Positions 14,697 through 22,471 of a stretch of DNA of 35,769 bases are shown here, one piece after another (within the stretch, counting starts at the first letter, position 1; each line of letters opens with the position of its first letter). Under the pieces are notes generated by a model. It had not been told where the DNA came from. It made no database searches and saw only the letters and a list, made by a program, of their open reading frames with translations. The position numbers and the translations under genes were made by a program. Origin of the DNA: [Eubacterium] saphenum (lineage in GTDB: Bacteria; Bacillota; Clostridia; Oscillospirales; Ruminococcaceae); contig SFLN01000020.1 in the NCBI GenBank assembly GCA_004554555.1, positions 1-35,769 of the forward strand, given 5' to 3'.

Positions 14697-15161
14697 ATGA
14701 AGATTAGAAGAGCAGAAATCGGCGATATACCGAGAATTACGGATTTGCTTTTGCAGGTGCACAAGGTTCACTCTGACAAGCGCCCCGACATCTTTCGGCG
14801 CGGCTCAAAGAAGTACACGGAGGAGGAGCTTCGCGAGATAATCGCGGATGACGAGCGCCCGATTTTCACGGCGGTGATTGACGGGAGAGTTGAAGGGTAC
14901 GCGTTTTGCGTTTTTCAGCGGCACGACGACAACTCCCTTGAAAAATTCACCACGCTTTACATCGACGACCTTTGCGTTGACCAAAACCGCCGCCACGAGC
15001 ATATTGGCACGGCGCTGTACAAATATGTGCTGGAGTTTGCGCGGGAAAGCGGCTGCCACAACGTCACGCTTAACGTCTGGGAGTGCAACGAGAACGCGAT
15101 GAAGTTCTACGCAAGCCTCGGTCTTTCCGTGCAGAAAACCACGCTTGAACAGCTTTTGTAA
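14697..15161 (+). CDS. GNAT-family N-acetyltransferase
   Basis: A 154-residue acetyltransferase. The N-terminal IRRAEIGDIPRITDLL, the central strand YIDDLCVDQNRRHEHIGTALYKYVLEFA (acetyl-CoA pyrophosphate loop) and the NVWECNENAMKFYASLGL ending are classic GNAT features. It acetylates an unknown amine on a small molecule or protein. The ATG at 14697 would have been one base after the ancestral kinase stop, a coupled arrangement; the duplication in this sequence moves that stop to 14688 and widens the gap to eight bases. Last gene of the Sel1-kinase operon. No clear terminator follows. Confidence 0.9.
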   Translation: MKIRRAEIGDIPRITDLLLQVHKVHSDKRPDIFRRGSKKYTEEELREIIADDERPIFTAVIDGRVEGYAFCVFQRHDDNSLEKFTTLYIDDLCVDQNRRHEHIGTALYKYVLEFARESGCHNVTLNVWECNENAMKFYASLGLSVQKTTLEQLL

Positions 15162-15333
15162 GGTTTACGGGTGCAATTGATTTAGGTTTAAACTGTTGAA
15201 AATCAATGTTTATGTTGAATATCTTGTTGAAAATTAATTGTACAAATTGCACAAGTGTAAACGTTTTGATTGAGTAAATATAAGTAAAAAAACTGAAATT
15301 GGATAAATAAATCGTAAAATTTTAAAATCTCTG
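15162..15333. other. AT-rich intergenic stretch before the HPr promoter
   Basis: No gene is visible. TGTTGAA occurs at 15194, 15213 and 15225, and two of the copies extend to TGTTGAAAAT(C/T)AAT. No U-tract hairpin ends the upstream operon here. Confidence 0.5.
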
Positions 15334-15362
15334 TTGACTAAAAAGAATATTTTGGATATACT
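15334..15362 (+). promoter_or_regulatory. Sigma-A promoter of the HPr gene
   Basis: TTGACT (15334-15339), 17 bases, TATACT (15357-15362). The predicted start near 15369 gives a leader of about 130 bases. Confidence 0.75.
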
Positions 15363-15366
15363 TATA

Positions 15367-15502
15367 TTTGGAAGGCAGAGTTCGACGAAAACGTACGGAT
15401 GAAAGAGAAAAGTCCGAAAAAACGCCGAAACGCGTTCCAAAAGCAGAACAAAGGGTTATCGAAGGTTACTGCTGACAAACGAATTTTTTGGAGGTTATTG
15501 TT
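15367..15502 (+). promoter_or_regulatory. Long, possibly structured leader of the HPr gene
   Basis: The leader can close with TTTGGAA (15367-15373) pairing TTCCAAA (15435-15441). Inside is CGGA/TCCG (15396-15399 with 15413-15416), and downstream AGCAG/CTGCT (15442-15446 with 15469-15473). I could not match it to a known riboswitch. It ends in GGAGG at 15490-15494. Confidence 0.35.
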
Positions 15503-15766
15503 ATGTGCATGAAAGACATTGAAGTAAAAAATCAGGTTGGTTTACACGCAAGACCTGCTACATTCTTTATCCAGAAGGCTAACGAGTACAAGTCTTCCAT
15601 CTGGGTTGAAAAGGAAGAGCGCAGAGTTAACGCAAAGTCCCTGCTCGGCATTTTGTCGCTGGGTATCGTAGGCGGAGCTAAAATCCGCATCATCGCTGAC
15701 GGTTCCGATGAGCAGCTCGCTGTTGACGGTCTTGTAAAGCTCGTTGAGAGCGAATTCGCTGAGTAA
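15503..15766 (+). CDS. ptsH: Phosphocarrier protein HPr
   Basis: An 87-residue HPr of the PEP:sugar phosphotransferase system. Starting at the ATG at 15503, eight bases after GGAGG, places the active-site histidine of GLHARPA exactly at residue 15 and the HPr-kinase target serine (AKSLLGILSLG) exactly at residue 46. This supports that start over the later ATG at 15509 and the TTG at 15488. His15 shows it is HPr and not Crh. It stands alone without ptsI, and has its own promoter, a long leader and a strong terminator. Role: cytoplasmic phosphate relay to sugar transporters and, via Ser46, catabolite control. Confidence 0.95.
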   Translation: MCMKDIEVKNQVGLHARPATFFIQKANEYKSSIWVEKEERRVNAKSLLGILSLGIVGGAKIRIIADGSDEQLAVDGLVKLVESEFAE

Positions 15767-15813
15767 TTTCGCTTTACAAAGCCTTTTTGACTGTCGTTCT
15801 ATTTAATCAATTT

Positions 15814-15846
15814 TAGGGGCAGGTTTTTCTGCCCCTATGTTTTTTG
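15814..15846 (+). terminator. Intrinsic terminator of the HPr gene
   Basis: A perfect nine-base stem TAGGGGCAG/CTGCCCCTA with loop GTTTTT, followed by a T-rich tail (TGTTTTTTT). Confidence 0.9.
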
Positions 15847-15872
15847 TGAAAATTGAATGAAAATCGCGAAAA

Positions 15873-15911
15873 AGTTACAAAAAGGTTGCAAAATGGTTAC
15901 AAATCTGTTAT
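15873..15911 (+). promoter_or_regulatory. Four WalR-box-like hexamers at exact 11-bp spacing
   Basis: AGTTAC (15873), GGTTGC (15884), GGTTAC (15895) and TGTTAT (15906), each separated by five bases. The known WalR (YycF) site is TGTWAH-N5-TGTWAH; the fourth hexamer fits fully, the first and third at five of six, the second at four of six. They overlap the -35 and -10 of a cell-wall hydrolase gene, the class of target WalR controls. Confidence 0.5.
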
Positions 15912-15914
15912 AAT
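15886..15914 (+). promoter_or_regulatory. Sigma-A promoter of the M23 peptidase gene
   Basis: TTGCAA (15886-15891), 17 bases, TATAAT (15909-15914) with TGT before the -10. Predicted transcription start about 15921. Confidence 0.8.
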
Positions 15915-15921
15915 AGAAAAC

Positions 15922-15946
15922 AACGGGCTCAAGCTCCCGTTTTTTT
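15922..15946 (+). terminator. Terminator-like hairpin at the transcription start of the M23 gene
   Basis: AACGGG/CCCGTT (15922-15927 with 15936-15941) around an eight-base loop, then a run of seven T ending at 15946. It begins at about +1 of the predicted transcript. It could protect the mRNA 5' end, abort transcription early, or stop RNA arriving from upstream. Confidence 0.5.
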
Positions 15947-16010
15947 GCAAGATATACAAAAATTGAGGAAAATATTATCCCGAAAAACCGACTAAAAAGG
16001 AGGCAGAAGG

Positions 16011-17798
16011 TTGAGTTTACCCGAGGATAATTCCAATTTGAATTTGGACGAAAACGCCGAAAAATCGGCTGAAAATAAGATTTCGATAAAGGATATAAAA
16101 AACAAAATCTACGATTTCATCTCAAAAGCCGGCGAGTTGTTCTTTTTGGCGCTGATGAAGCTGGTGACGCTGTTTGTGCACGGTATTCTGTACTGCATCG
16201 CTGCGTTTCTCCGCGGCTTCGACCGCATCAAAAAGCACCTCGTGAGGTTCTTCAAAAAAGTCTGGAGCGTCATCTCCGCGCCGTTTGTGCGCTACATCAA
16301 GGCGTTCAAGGTCGGCAGCGCGGAAATATCCCGCGAAAAACGCGAAAGCGGCTCCAAAGCCAGCTTCGGCGCGTTTATGAGATTTCTCGGCAGAGCGATT
16401 TTCGGAAAACGCGGGCTTGCCGTCACCCTGTTCAACTACGCGCTCCCCGTGGTTTCCTGCATTTTCCTGTTCAACATCATCTCCTACGCAACAAACCAGA
16501 CTTACGCGATTAAGCTCACCGTGAACGGAAACTTTGTCGGCTATATCGACGACGAAACCGTCTACACCGACGCCGAGCAAATGCTCCAGGAGCGTATAAA
16601 CTACACGGGCGCAACTACGGACGTTGTGACGTTTACCCACACGTTTGAGGTGGATATGGTGGGCTACGGCTCCACGCTTTCGACTTATCAGGTTACCGAC
16701 CGTATGCTTCAGCTGATGGACAAGCAGATTGAATACGGCTTCGGCGTGTACATCGGTGACTCTTACTACGGCACGCTCTACGACAACAAGAAAACCGAAA
16801 GCGCTCTCGAGGGGCTGCTCAACAACTACCGCACCGATAACCCCAAGGAAAGCGTTGTTTTTGAGAAGGAAATTCAGTTCGTGCCCGGACTTTATCTGTC
16901 CGAGAGCTTCGTAAACGAGGACTCGCTGATTTCCCTGCTCACGTCCAACAGAACCGTTGCCGCGTATTACACCGCAGTTGAGGGCGACGCGCCTGCCGCA
17001 ATCGTTTCAAAGACCGGTTTGAGCTACGATGAGCTTGCGCGGCTGAACCCCGGCTTCAGCGAGAGTTCAAAAATCTTCGTCGGCGACAAGTTTATGATAA
17101 CCCAGGACGAGCCTTATCTGGACGTCATCATCACCCGCGAGGAGCAGTATAACGAGATTATTCCTTATGATACGGAATACACCACCACAAACAAGCGCTT
17201 CAAGGGCGACAACCTGATTACCATACCCGGTGTGAACGGAGAAAGCGCGGTTGTCGCGAACGTTTCCTACATAAACGGCGTTGAGGTCGCGAGAAGCGTG
17301 CTTTCGAGAGTTACCCTCAAAGCGCCCGTAACCCGCATTATCGCAAAGGGAACGATGGAGCGCCCCACGGTTTCGGCTAATGCCACGACAACCGAGGCAG
17401 GCAAGTTTATCTGGCCGCTCCCGTATGGAACGGGTACTGTCGGCTACGGCTGGGGCGGTTATGTCGGTCACACGGGACAGGATATCTTGGCTCCCTACGG
17501 AACACCGATTTTCGCGGTGGACAGCGGCGTTGTCACCACAATTTACTACGAGGAGAACGCAAACTATTTCTCCTGCAACGGCGGCTACGGAAACCTCGTC
17601 GTTGTAACCCACGACAACGGTATGCAGACCTATTATGCGCACTGCAGCGCGATTTCCGATATCTATGTCGGGCAGCGCGTGACTGCGGGTGAAAATATCG
17701 CGTTTGTCGGTTCAACGGGCCGTTCCTACGGAAATCACCTGCATATCGAGGTGCATATAAACGGACGAAAGGTTGACCCCTCGCCTTATCTGTTTTAA
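16011..17798 (+). CDS. Membrane-anchored M23 peptidase with LysM and G5 domains
   Basis: A 595-residue cell-wall enzyme. A charged N-terminus and a hydrophobic stretch (about 40-68) precede a membrane anchor at 136-160. Then come an extracellular region of unknown fold (165-315), a LysM domain (about 319-364), a G5 domain (about 365-447) and a C-terminal M23 endopeptidase (about 480-590). The peptidase has His487/Asp491 (HTGQD), His544 (YYAHC) and His576/His578 (HLH), the full zinc and catalytic set. It should cut peptidoglycan cross-bridges outside the membrane. The start is a TTG with AAAAAGGAGG seven bases upstream and no good ATG nearby. WalR-like boxes in the promoter suggest control by cell-wall signals. 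Confidence 0.92.
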   Translation: MSLPEDNSNLNLDENAEKSAENKISIKDIKNKIYDFISKAGELFFLALMKLVTLFVHGILYCIAAFLRGFDRIKKHLVRFFKKVWSVISAPFVRYIKAFKVGSAEISREKRESGSKASFGAFMRFLGRAIFGKRGLAVTLFNYALPVVSCIFLFNIISYATNQTYAIKLTVNGNFVGYIDDETVYTDAEQMLQERINYTGATTDVVTFTHTFEVDMVGYGSTLSTYQVTDRMLQLMDKQIEYGFGVYIGDSYYGTLYDNKKTESALEGLLNNYRTDNPKESVVFEKEIQFVPGLYLSESFVNEDSLISLLTSNRTVAAYYTAVEGDAPAAIVSKTGLSYDELARLNPGFSESSKIFVGDKFMITQDEPYLDVIITREEQYNEIIPYDTEYTTTNKRFKGDNLITIPGVNGESAVVANVSYINGVEVARSVLSRVTLKAPVTRIIAKGTMERPTVSANATTTEAGKFIWPLPYGTGTVGYGWGGYVGHTGQDILAPYGTPIFAVDSGVVTTIYYEENANYFSCNGGYGNLVVVTHDNGMQTYYAHCSAISDIYVGQRVTAGENIAFVGSTGRSYGNHLHIEVHINGRKVDPSPYLF

Positions 17799-17822
17799 CG
17801 AACAGAATTTTGTATAATAAAA

Positions 17823-17856
17823 CGCGCCGCGCTCTTTAAGAACGCGGCGTTATTTT
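17823..17856. terminator. Terminator between convergent M23 and choloylglycine hydrolase genes
   Basis: CGCCGCG/CGCGGCG (17825-17831 with 17843-17849), extended inward by TCT/AGA. The T tract on the plus side is short (TTATTTTG). Confidence 0.65.
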
Positions 17857-17881
17857 GTTGAATTTTGATTAACAGCGATAA

Positions 17882-18859
17882 TTAGTTCTGATAACAAATC
17901 TGCTCCTGTTCAAGCATCGGATAAACCACAATTTCTGCACCGTCAAGGTTTTCCTTGTTCATATCAACCGCGCTGATTTGGTGATTGTTGTAGGTGGTGT
18001 AGTAGTAAATCCCGCGCGCGCAGTCCGCACAACTCGTGTAAATCGTGATTTCGTACTTGCCGTCAGCAAGCTCGCAGCAGCCTCTCTGTTGGTCAACAGC
18101 GCCGAGAATGTGGAAAAACTGCGAAACCGCGTTATTCGGATTATCGAGCTTTGAGTTGTTCAGCACGAAAGCCGCTCGTACAAAACGCGACTCCGAGGAC
18201 AGGTCGCCGGGCAGCCCGATTGCGCCCATTCCCCTGCTGTAAAGCGAAATCGGCAAATCCGCGCAGAAGCGGTTTTGCGGCTCTTTTGCCGAGAGGTTGA
18301 CGTAGTTTGCGAGATTTGTGAGCTGCTGCGGGAACGGCGGGTTGTTCGCCATCACCCCGACAGGGTTGTCGTACACGAAAAAGCCGCTCTCGACGCTCTC
18401 CACGACAATCGTCCCGCTCTTGTCCGCGATTATCCAGTGCAGCCGCGCAATCGGCATTTGCTCGGAAAACTGTTCGTTTGTGAGATTGACTTTCGCGAGA
18501 AGCTCCCGCGCCTCGTCAAGATTTGCGCACTTCCCGAGCAGATACGGGATAAACTCAAAGGTCGCGAGGTTGATTTTGTCCGAAGCATTGTCGCGGTAAA
18601 CAGCGTTTCCGACGAAATTCAACCCCGCCATAGCCAGTCCCTTTTCGTTCACCGCGTCATAAATCAGCGGAAATCCTCCCGCAACGTGCGCTGTTCCAAC
18701 GAGCGCGTAGTGCTTGTTCAAAGCGTCTGTATTTCGGAAATTTATCGGGAAATTCCTCGGCATAACCACAATGCTTTCCCCGTAGGAAAACTCATAGTCA
18801 AGCGTTCTCCCGAAAAAAAGCCGGTCCTTTTCCGCGAGATAAGCGGCAGCTGTACACAT
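17882..18859 (-). CDS. Choloylglycine hydrolase family (bile salt hydrolase or related acylase)
   Basis: A 325-residue N-terminal-nucleophile amidase. Start chosen at the ATG giving MCTAAAY, which exposes the catalytic Cys2; it has GGGAGG seven bases upstream, unlike the in-frame TTG at 18874. Active-site residues known from bile salt hydrolases align: Cys2, Arg18 and Asp21 (FFGRTLDYE), Asn81 (MAGLNF), Asn172/173 (MANNPPF) and Arg225 (LPGDLSSESRFVRA). The family cleaves conjugated bile salts or penicillin V; the Asn-rich and PGDLSS motifs favour the bile salt type, but specificity needs assay. No signal peptide. It follows the 7TM EAL gene on the same strand, 58 bases away, separated by a strong hairpin. 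Confidence 0.88.
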   Translation of the reverse strand: MCTAAAYLAEKDRLFFGRTLDYEFSYGESIVVMPRNFPINFRNTDALNKHYALVGTAHVAGGFPLIYDAVNEKGLAMAGLNFVGNAVYRDNASDKINLATFEFIPYLLGKCANLDEARELLAKVNLTNEQFSEQMPIARLHWIIADKSGTIVVESVESGFFVYDNPVGVMANNPPFPQQLTNLANYVNLSAKEPQNRFCADLPISLYSRGMGAIGLPGDLSSESRFVRAAFVLNNSKLDNPNNAVSQFFHILGAVDQQRGCCELADGKYEITIYTSCADCARGIYYYTTYNNHQISAVDMNKENLDGAEIVVYPMLEQEQICYQN

Positions 18860-18883
18860 AAAAATTCCTCCCAAATATAATCA

Positions 18884-18911
18884 TCGCTCACGGTAGTTTT
18901 ACCGCGAGCAA
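18884..18911 (-). promoter_or_regulatory. Hairpin in the leader between the EAL gene and the choloylglycine hydrolase
   Basis: On the minus strand TTGCTCGCGGTA pairs with TACCGTGAGCGA around loop AAAC (12 pairs, two G-U). The U-U/G-U pairs work only on this strand, favouring an RNA role here. No U tract follows, so it is not a standard terminator; processing or leader control is possible. Confidence 0.5.
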
Positions 18912-18917
18912 TGAAAA

Positions 18918-20864
18918 TTATTCTGCATTTTGCAATTCCTTTTGCTGAGAATTCATGATGAATTTCACAAAATCGTTCTTGGAAATCGCCTTTGAGAAAT
19001 AGTAGCCTTGAATGAAATCGCATTTCAGATTGGAAAACGCGTCCACCATTTCCTTGGTTTCGATGCCCTCGACCACAATTTCCATATTCATATCCTTCAG
19101 CATTTTGACGGTGTTTTGCAGGAAAATCCACATTTTCGGGTTTTCCTTTTCGTCAACGAAGGATTTGTCCAGCTTCACGATTTTCAGCGGCAGCGAAACC
19201 ACACGCTTCATATTCGAGTAGCCCGTGCCGAAATCGTCGAGCGAGAACTCAATTCCCGCGCGCGAGAGCTTGTTCAAATTGTCGGTCATCACGCGCTGGC
19301 TGTAAGACGCGGCGGTTTCGGTTATCTCAAGGTTTATGCTGCGCGGAGAAACGTTGTACTGCTGCATAATCGTGAGGATTTTATCGGCAAGGTCGCCGTG
19401 CATACACTGCGCAACCGACAAATTCACCTCGATATAATCCAGCCCGAGCCGCTTGAACTCGTCGCTTGAAACGAACTTGCAAACTTCCTCGAAAACAAAC
19501 TCGCCGATTTTGTGGATTGCGCCGCTCTTCTCGGCAGATGTGACAATCAGCTCGGGCGAAATAAAGCCGTGCTCGTCGTCAAACAGCCTCAGAAGCGCTT
19601 CCGCTGAAACAAATCTTCCCTCCTCAACCGAATAAATCGGCTGGTAGTAAACCTGGAAGCTGCGGTTTTCGAACGCCTTTTCAATGATTTTGTTGATGTT
19701 GTTCTTAACCTCAAACGCGTCGGGGCGATAAATTTCGGACGCCTGGATAACTCTTCCCGTGTAGGGATTTTTTTCGTGAAAATCCAGCCCGAACGCCATA
19801 AGCGACTTGAAGCTCTCGATTTCTTCGGGACAGCTCGCAAGCACTATCATCGGCGAGAGATTTATGTCGAAGCCGTTGTGGCGGATTTTCATTTTCAGCT
19901 CGTTGTTAATCAGCGTAGCAAAGGTTTCGGCAAGCGTCCGCTCCTTTTCGTCAAAAACTGCCCGAAAACACCCGCTGTCGAGATAATACAGCTTGCCCTT
20001 GTTTCCGAGATTTTTGTTCAGCGAGCAAAGCTTATCTGCAATAATTTTCACAACCTCCACGCACTGCTCATAACCCAGCATCGATTGGATTGAAGCATAA
20101 TTTGCGGTGTTAATCATAACAACGTGCCAGTGCTTGCCGTTTCTGAAGGAATTTTTCGCGTCGTGACCGTAAGCGGAGTACTTGTAAAGTCCCGTGTCCG
20201 TGTCCAAAAGCTCCTCGGGGCGCTGGATAACCACGCTCACTATAAACAAACTCAGAGCAACCGCAAAGCACTCGAGCATTTGAGTAGGCATAAGAATGTG
20301 CAAAATCGCCGCTGTTAGGCACAAAATCGCCATCGAAAGCAAGCCGACAATCTTGGTTTTCGTGAGCAGCCGGCGGTTTATCAGCACGATTATTCCGACC
20401 AACATAATGTACAGCACAACGCAGGCGTACAATGCATAGAACAGCGGTCCGTGCTTGTAAATTCCGTTTTCGGTGCTAAAAATCAGTCCCGTCATCGGGC
20501 TTGTTACGGTCAGCCCGAAAACAACCGCATACGGCGCAATCAGCACAACCTTTAGGACGGTTTTATTAACCAGCTTGTGCCACAAATCCAGCAGGCTGAT
20601 GACGAAAAACAGGTAAATAACCGACTGCGACGAGTGAAAAACAAGATAAACCAAGTGGGTTATCGTCACCATTCCGACAAAATTACTCCAGTACACGTCG
20701 AAAGTGTTTGCCAGCACATCAAATATTGAGCTTGTCAAACAGGTGAAAATTGACGCGAGTAAAATTCTATTCGTTCTGCCTGTTGTCGCTTTTCGTACAA
20801 CAACGGAGGACAACAGCAAAATCAGTATAATAATCGCGGCAATATCAAAGGAAATATTGCGCAT
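18918..20864 (-). CDS. 7TM GGDEF(degenerate)-EAL protein, predicted membrane c-di-GMP phosphodiesterase
   Basis: A 648-residue protein. Seven hydrophobic helices span about residues 7-213, a 7TM sensor layout. The GGDEF-like domain (about 245-370) has SGCF (297-300) in place of GGDEF and no metal-binding aspartates, so it should not make c-di-GMP. The EAL domain (about 395-635) keeps AEALLR (Glu422), VNLS, EITET, DDFGTGYSN, the Lys of VKLDKSF, VVEGIET and IQGYYF, so hydrolysis is expected. A ligand sensed in the membrane presumably controls it. AAGGGGGA precedes the ATG, and a consensus extended -10 promoter lies upstream. It sits upstream of the bile-salt-hydrolase-type gene; joint transcription is possible. 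Confidence 0.92.
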   Translation of the reverse strand: MRNISFDIAAIIILILLLSSVVVRKATTGRTNRILLASIFTCLTSSIFDVLANTFDVYWSNFVGMVTITHLVYLVFHSSQSVIYLFFVISLLDLWHKLVNKTVLKVVLIAPYAVVFGLTVTSPMTGLIFSTENGIYKHGPLFYALYACVVLYIMLVGIIVLINRRLLTKTKIVGLLSMAILCLTAAILHILMPTQMLECFAVALSLFIVSVVIQRPEELLDTDTGLYKYSAYGHDAKNSFRNGKHWHVVMINTANYASIQSMLGYEQCVEVVKIIADKLCSLNKNLGNKGKLYYLDSGCFRAVFDEKERTLAETFATLINNELKMKIRHNGFDINLSPMIVLASCPEEIESFKSLMAFGLDFHEKNPYTGRVIQASEIYRPDAFEVKNNINKIIEKAFENRSFQVYYQPIYSVEEGRFVSAEALLRLFDDEHGFISPELIVTSAEKSGAIHKIGEFVFEEVCKFVSSDEFKRLGLDYIEVNLSVAQCMHGDLADKILTIMQQYNVSPRSINLEITETAASYSQRVMTDNLNKLSRAGIEFSLDDFGTGYSNMKRVVSLPLKIVKLDKSFVDEKENPKMWIFLQNTVKMLKDMNMEIVVEGIETKEMVDAFSNLKCDFIQGYYFSKAISKNDFVKFIMNSQQKELQNAE

Positions 20865-20909
20865 ACCGCGTCCCCCTTTTCATAAATTTGTCACTATAAT
20901 CTATTGTTA

Positions 20910-20938
20910 ATTATAACAGATTTTTCTTGAATTGTCAA
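20910..20938 (-). promoter_or_regulatory. Consensus promoter of the 7TM EAL gene
   Basis: On the minus strand TTGACA (20938-20933), 17 bases, TATAAT (20915-20910), with TGT before the -10. Leader about 40 bases. Confidence 0.85.
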
Positions 20939-20989
20939 CAGATTTTGCGCTTTTTGACATACATTTTATTAATATAATATTTATCGAAA

Positions 20990-21013
20990 GCCCCAACAGC
21001 AAGCTGTCGGGGC
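20990..21013 (-). terminator. Terminator of the MATE transporter gene
   Basis: GCCCCGACAGC/GCTGTTGGGGC on the minus strand (one G-U), with a tight loop and a short TTTCG tail. Strong stem, weak T tract. Confidence 0.6.
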
Positions 21014-21021
21014 GATTTTCA

Positions 21022-22386
21022 CTATTCTACGATGTTGCTAATCCAAAGTCCGCGTTTAACCAGAATAAAGCCGATGATTACCTTGATGATATCGGCGGCT
21101 TGGACAATCGCGTAAATTCCGATTACCGGCAATCCCGAGAATGAACAAAGTAAAAGCGTCAGCGGTATTGTCACAACCCAGCTGAAAACGCTGTCGAAAA
21201 GGAACGTGATGAGCGTTTTGCCGCCCGAGCGCAGCGTGAAATAAAGCGCGTTCAAGAAGCCCTGCACGGGGAAATACAGCGCCGTTATCACGATAAACCA
21301 CTGCCCGAGGTGCTTTATGTCGTCCGTGGTGTTGTACAAATTCGGGAAAACGCCCGAAACTCCGACCAAAATCGCCGTGAGCGCAACACAGATAACCCCC
21401 GTGAACGCCGCGAGCCTAAGCGAGCTTTTCTGCGCTTTTTCGTACTCCGACGCGCCGAGCATCTGCCCGATGACAATTCCAACCGCGTTGCCCATCGCCA
21501 CAAACACAACGTTCAGCAAATTGCACAACGTGTTCGAGATGTTCAGCCCCGCGACTATATCAAGTCCGAGCGTTGAATAGGTCTGCGTAATCGCGGCAAT
21601 TCCCGCCGACCAGAGAAACTCGTTGAAGAAAATCGGCAGTCCCTTTTTGATGATTTTCGCCGAAACCGCGCGCGGTACAAGCAGCGTTTTGTACGCGCCC
21701 TGTAAGAAAACGTACTTTTTGCGCTTCGCAAAGGCTACCGTCAAAACAATCGTCATCTCGACAAATCTTGCGATAACCGTGGCGATTGCCGCGCCCTTTA
21801 CACCGAGCTGCGGGAAGCCAAGATTGCCGAAAATCAGCAGATAGTTGAACACAACGTCCACGACAACCGACGCTACGCCCGCCATCATCGGCATAAACGT
21901 GTCTCCCGTTTCGCGCAGGCTGCTCGCGTAAATCTGCGTTATCACAAACGGCGCCATTCCGATTAGCATAACGCCGAGATACTCCTTCGCAAGCCGCATC
22001 GTTTCCGCGGGGTCAACCTCGCCGCCCTCTCCGCGCATATACAGCCCTATCAGCGGCTCCGCGGCGAAGATAAACGCGCAAAGCCCCGCAACAAGACAAA
22101 ATCCGCAAATCCAGTGCTTTATGCGAAACGTCTGCCGAAAGCCCTCGATGTTTTTCTGCCCGTAGTACTGCGCGGCGTAAATTCCCGGGCCCGAAAGTCC
22201 GCCGAAAATCGCAAGATTGAACACGAAGAAGAGCTGCCCGATAATAGAAACGGCGGTGACGGCATTTGTGCCGAGATTTCCCACCATAACGTTGTCCACC
22301 AGCCCAACCGCGTTTGTGATGCCGTTCTGAATCATCATCGGAACGGCGATTTTCAAGGTTTTCTTGTATATCAATTTTTCTTCCAT
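21022..22386 (-). CDS. MATE-family multidrug/sodium antiporter
   Basis: A 454-residue protein with 12 predicted membrane helices in two homologous halves. The first half starts IAVPMMIQNGITNAVGLVDNVMVGNLG, the hallmark of MATE transporters, and the second half repeats the pattern from about residue 240 (GLPIFFNEFLWSAGIAAITQTY). It exports drugs or metabolites in exchange for Na+ or H+; the substrate is unknown. GGGAG sits before the ATG. It is divergent from the YitT-family gene, whose promoter overlaps this gene's ribosome-site region, so the two starts are tightly packed. No regulator gene lies beside it. Confidence 0.93.
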   Translation of the reverse strand: MEEKLIYKKTLKIAVPMMIQNGITNAVGLVDNVMVGNLGTNAVTAVSIIGQLFFVFNLAIFGGLSGPGIYAAQYYGQKNIEGFRQTFRIKHWICGFCLVAGLCAFIFAAEPLIGLYMRGEGGEVDPAETMRLAKEYLGVMLIGMAPFVITQIYASSLRETGDTFMPMMAGVASVVVDVVFNYLLIFGNLGFPQLGVKGAAIATVIARFVEMTIVLTVAFAKRKKYVFLQGAYKTLLVPRAVSAKIIKKGLPIFFNEFLWSAGIAAITQTYSTLGLDIVAGLNISNTLCNLLNVVFVAMGNAVGIVIGQMLGASEYEKAQKSSLRLAAFTGVICVALTAILVGVSGVFPNLYNTTDDIKHLGQWFIVITALYFPVQGFLNALYFTLRSGGKTLITFLFDSVFSWVVTIPLTLLLCSFSGLPVIGIYAIVQAADIIKVIIGFILVKRGLWISNIVE

Positions 22387-22402
22387 TTTTTCTCCCTTTT
22401 CC

Positions 22403-22431
22403 TTGACAAAATTTTTTTGCCATGTTATAAT
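22403..22431 (+). promoter_or_regulatory. Consensus promoter of the YitT-family/dUTPase genes
   Basis: TTGACA (22403-22408), 17 bases, TATAAT (22426-22431) with TGT before the -10. Its upstream edge lies only 17 bases from the divergent MATE start. Confidence 0.85.
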
Positions 22432-22471
22432 TATATTGTATCTTTATATTTTCTTAACGGAGGAACTGCCT

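Noticed and set aside
15442..15480. c-di-GMP riboswitch in the HPr leader
   Set aside because: A short ACAAAGGG-like string is present but the conserved pairing and second domain are missing.
20954..20978. Plus-strand promoter TTGACA with TATAAT upstream of the MATE 3' end
   Set aside because: The spacer is only 13 bases and no plus-strand gene follows.
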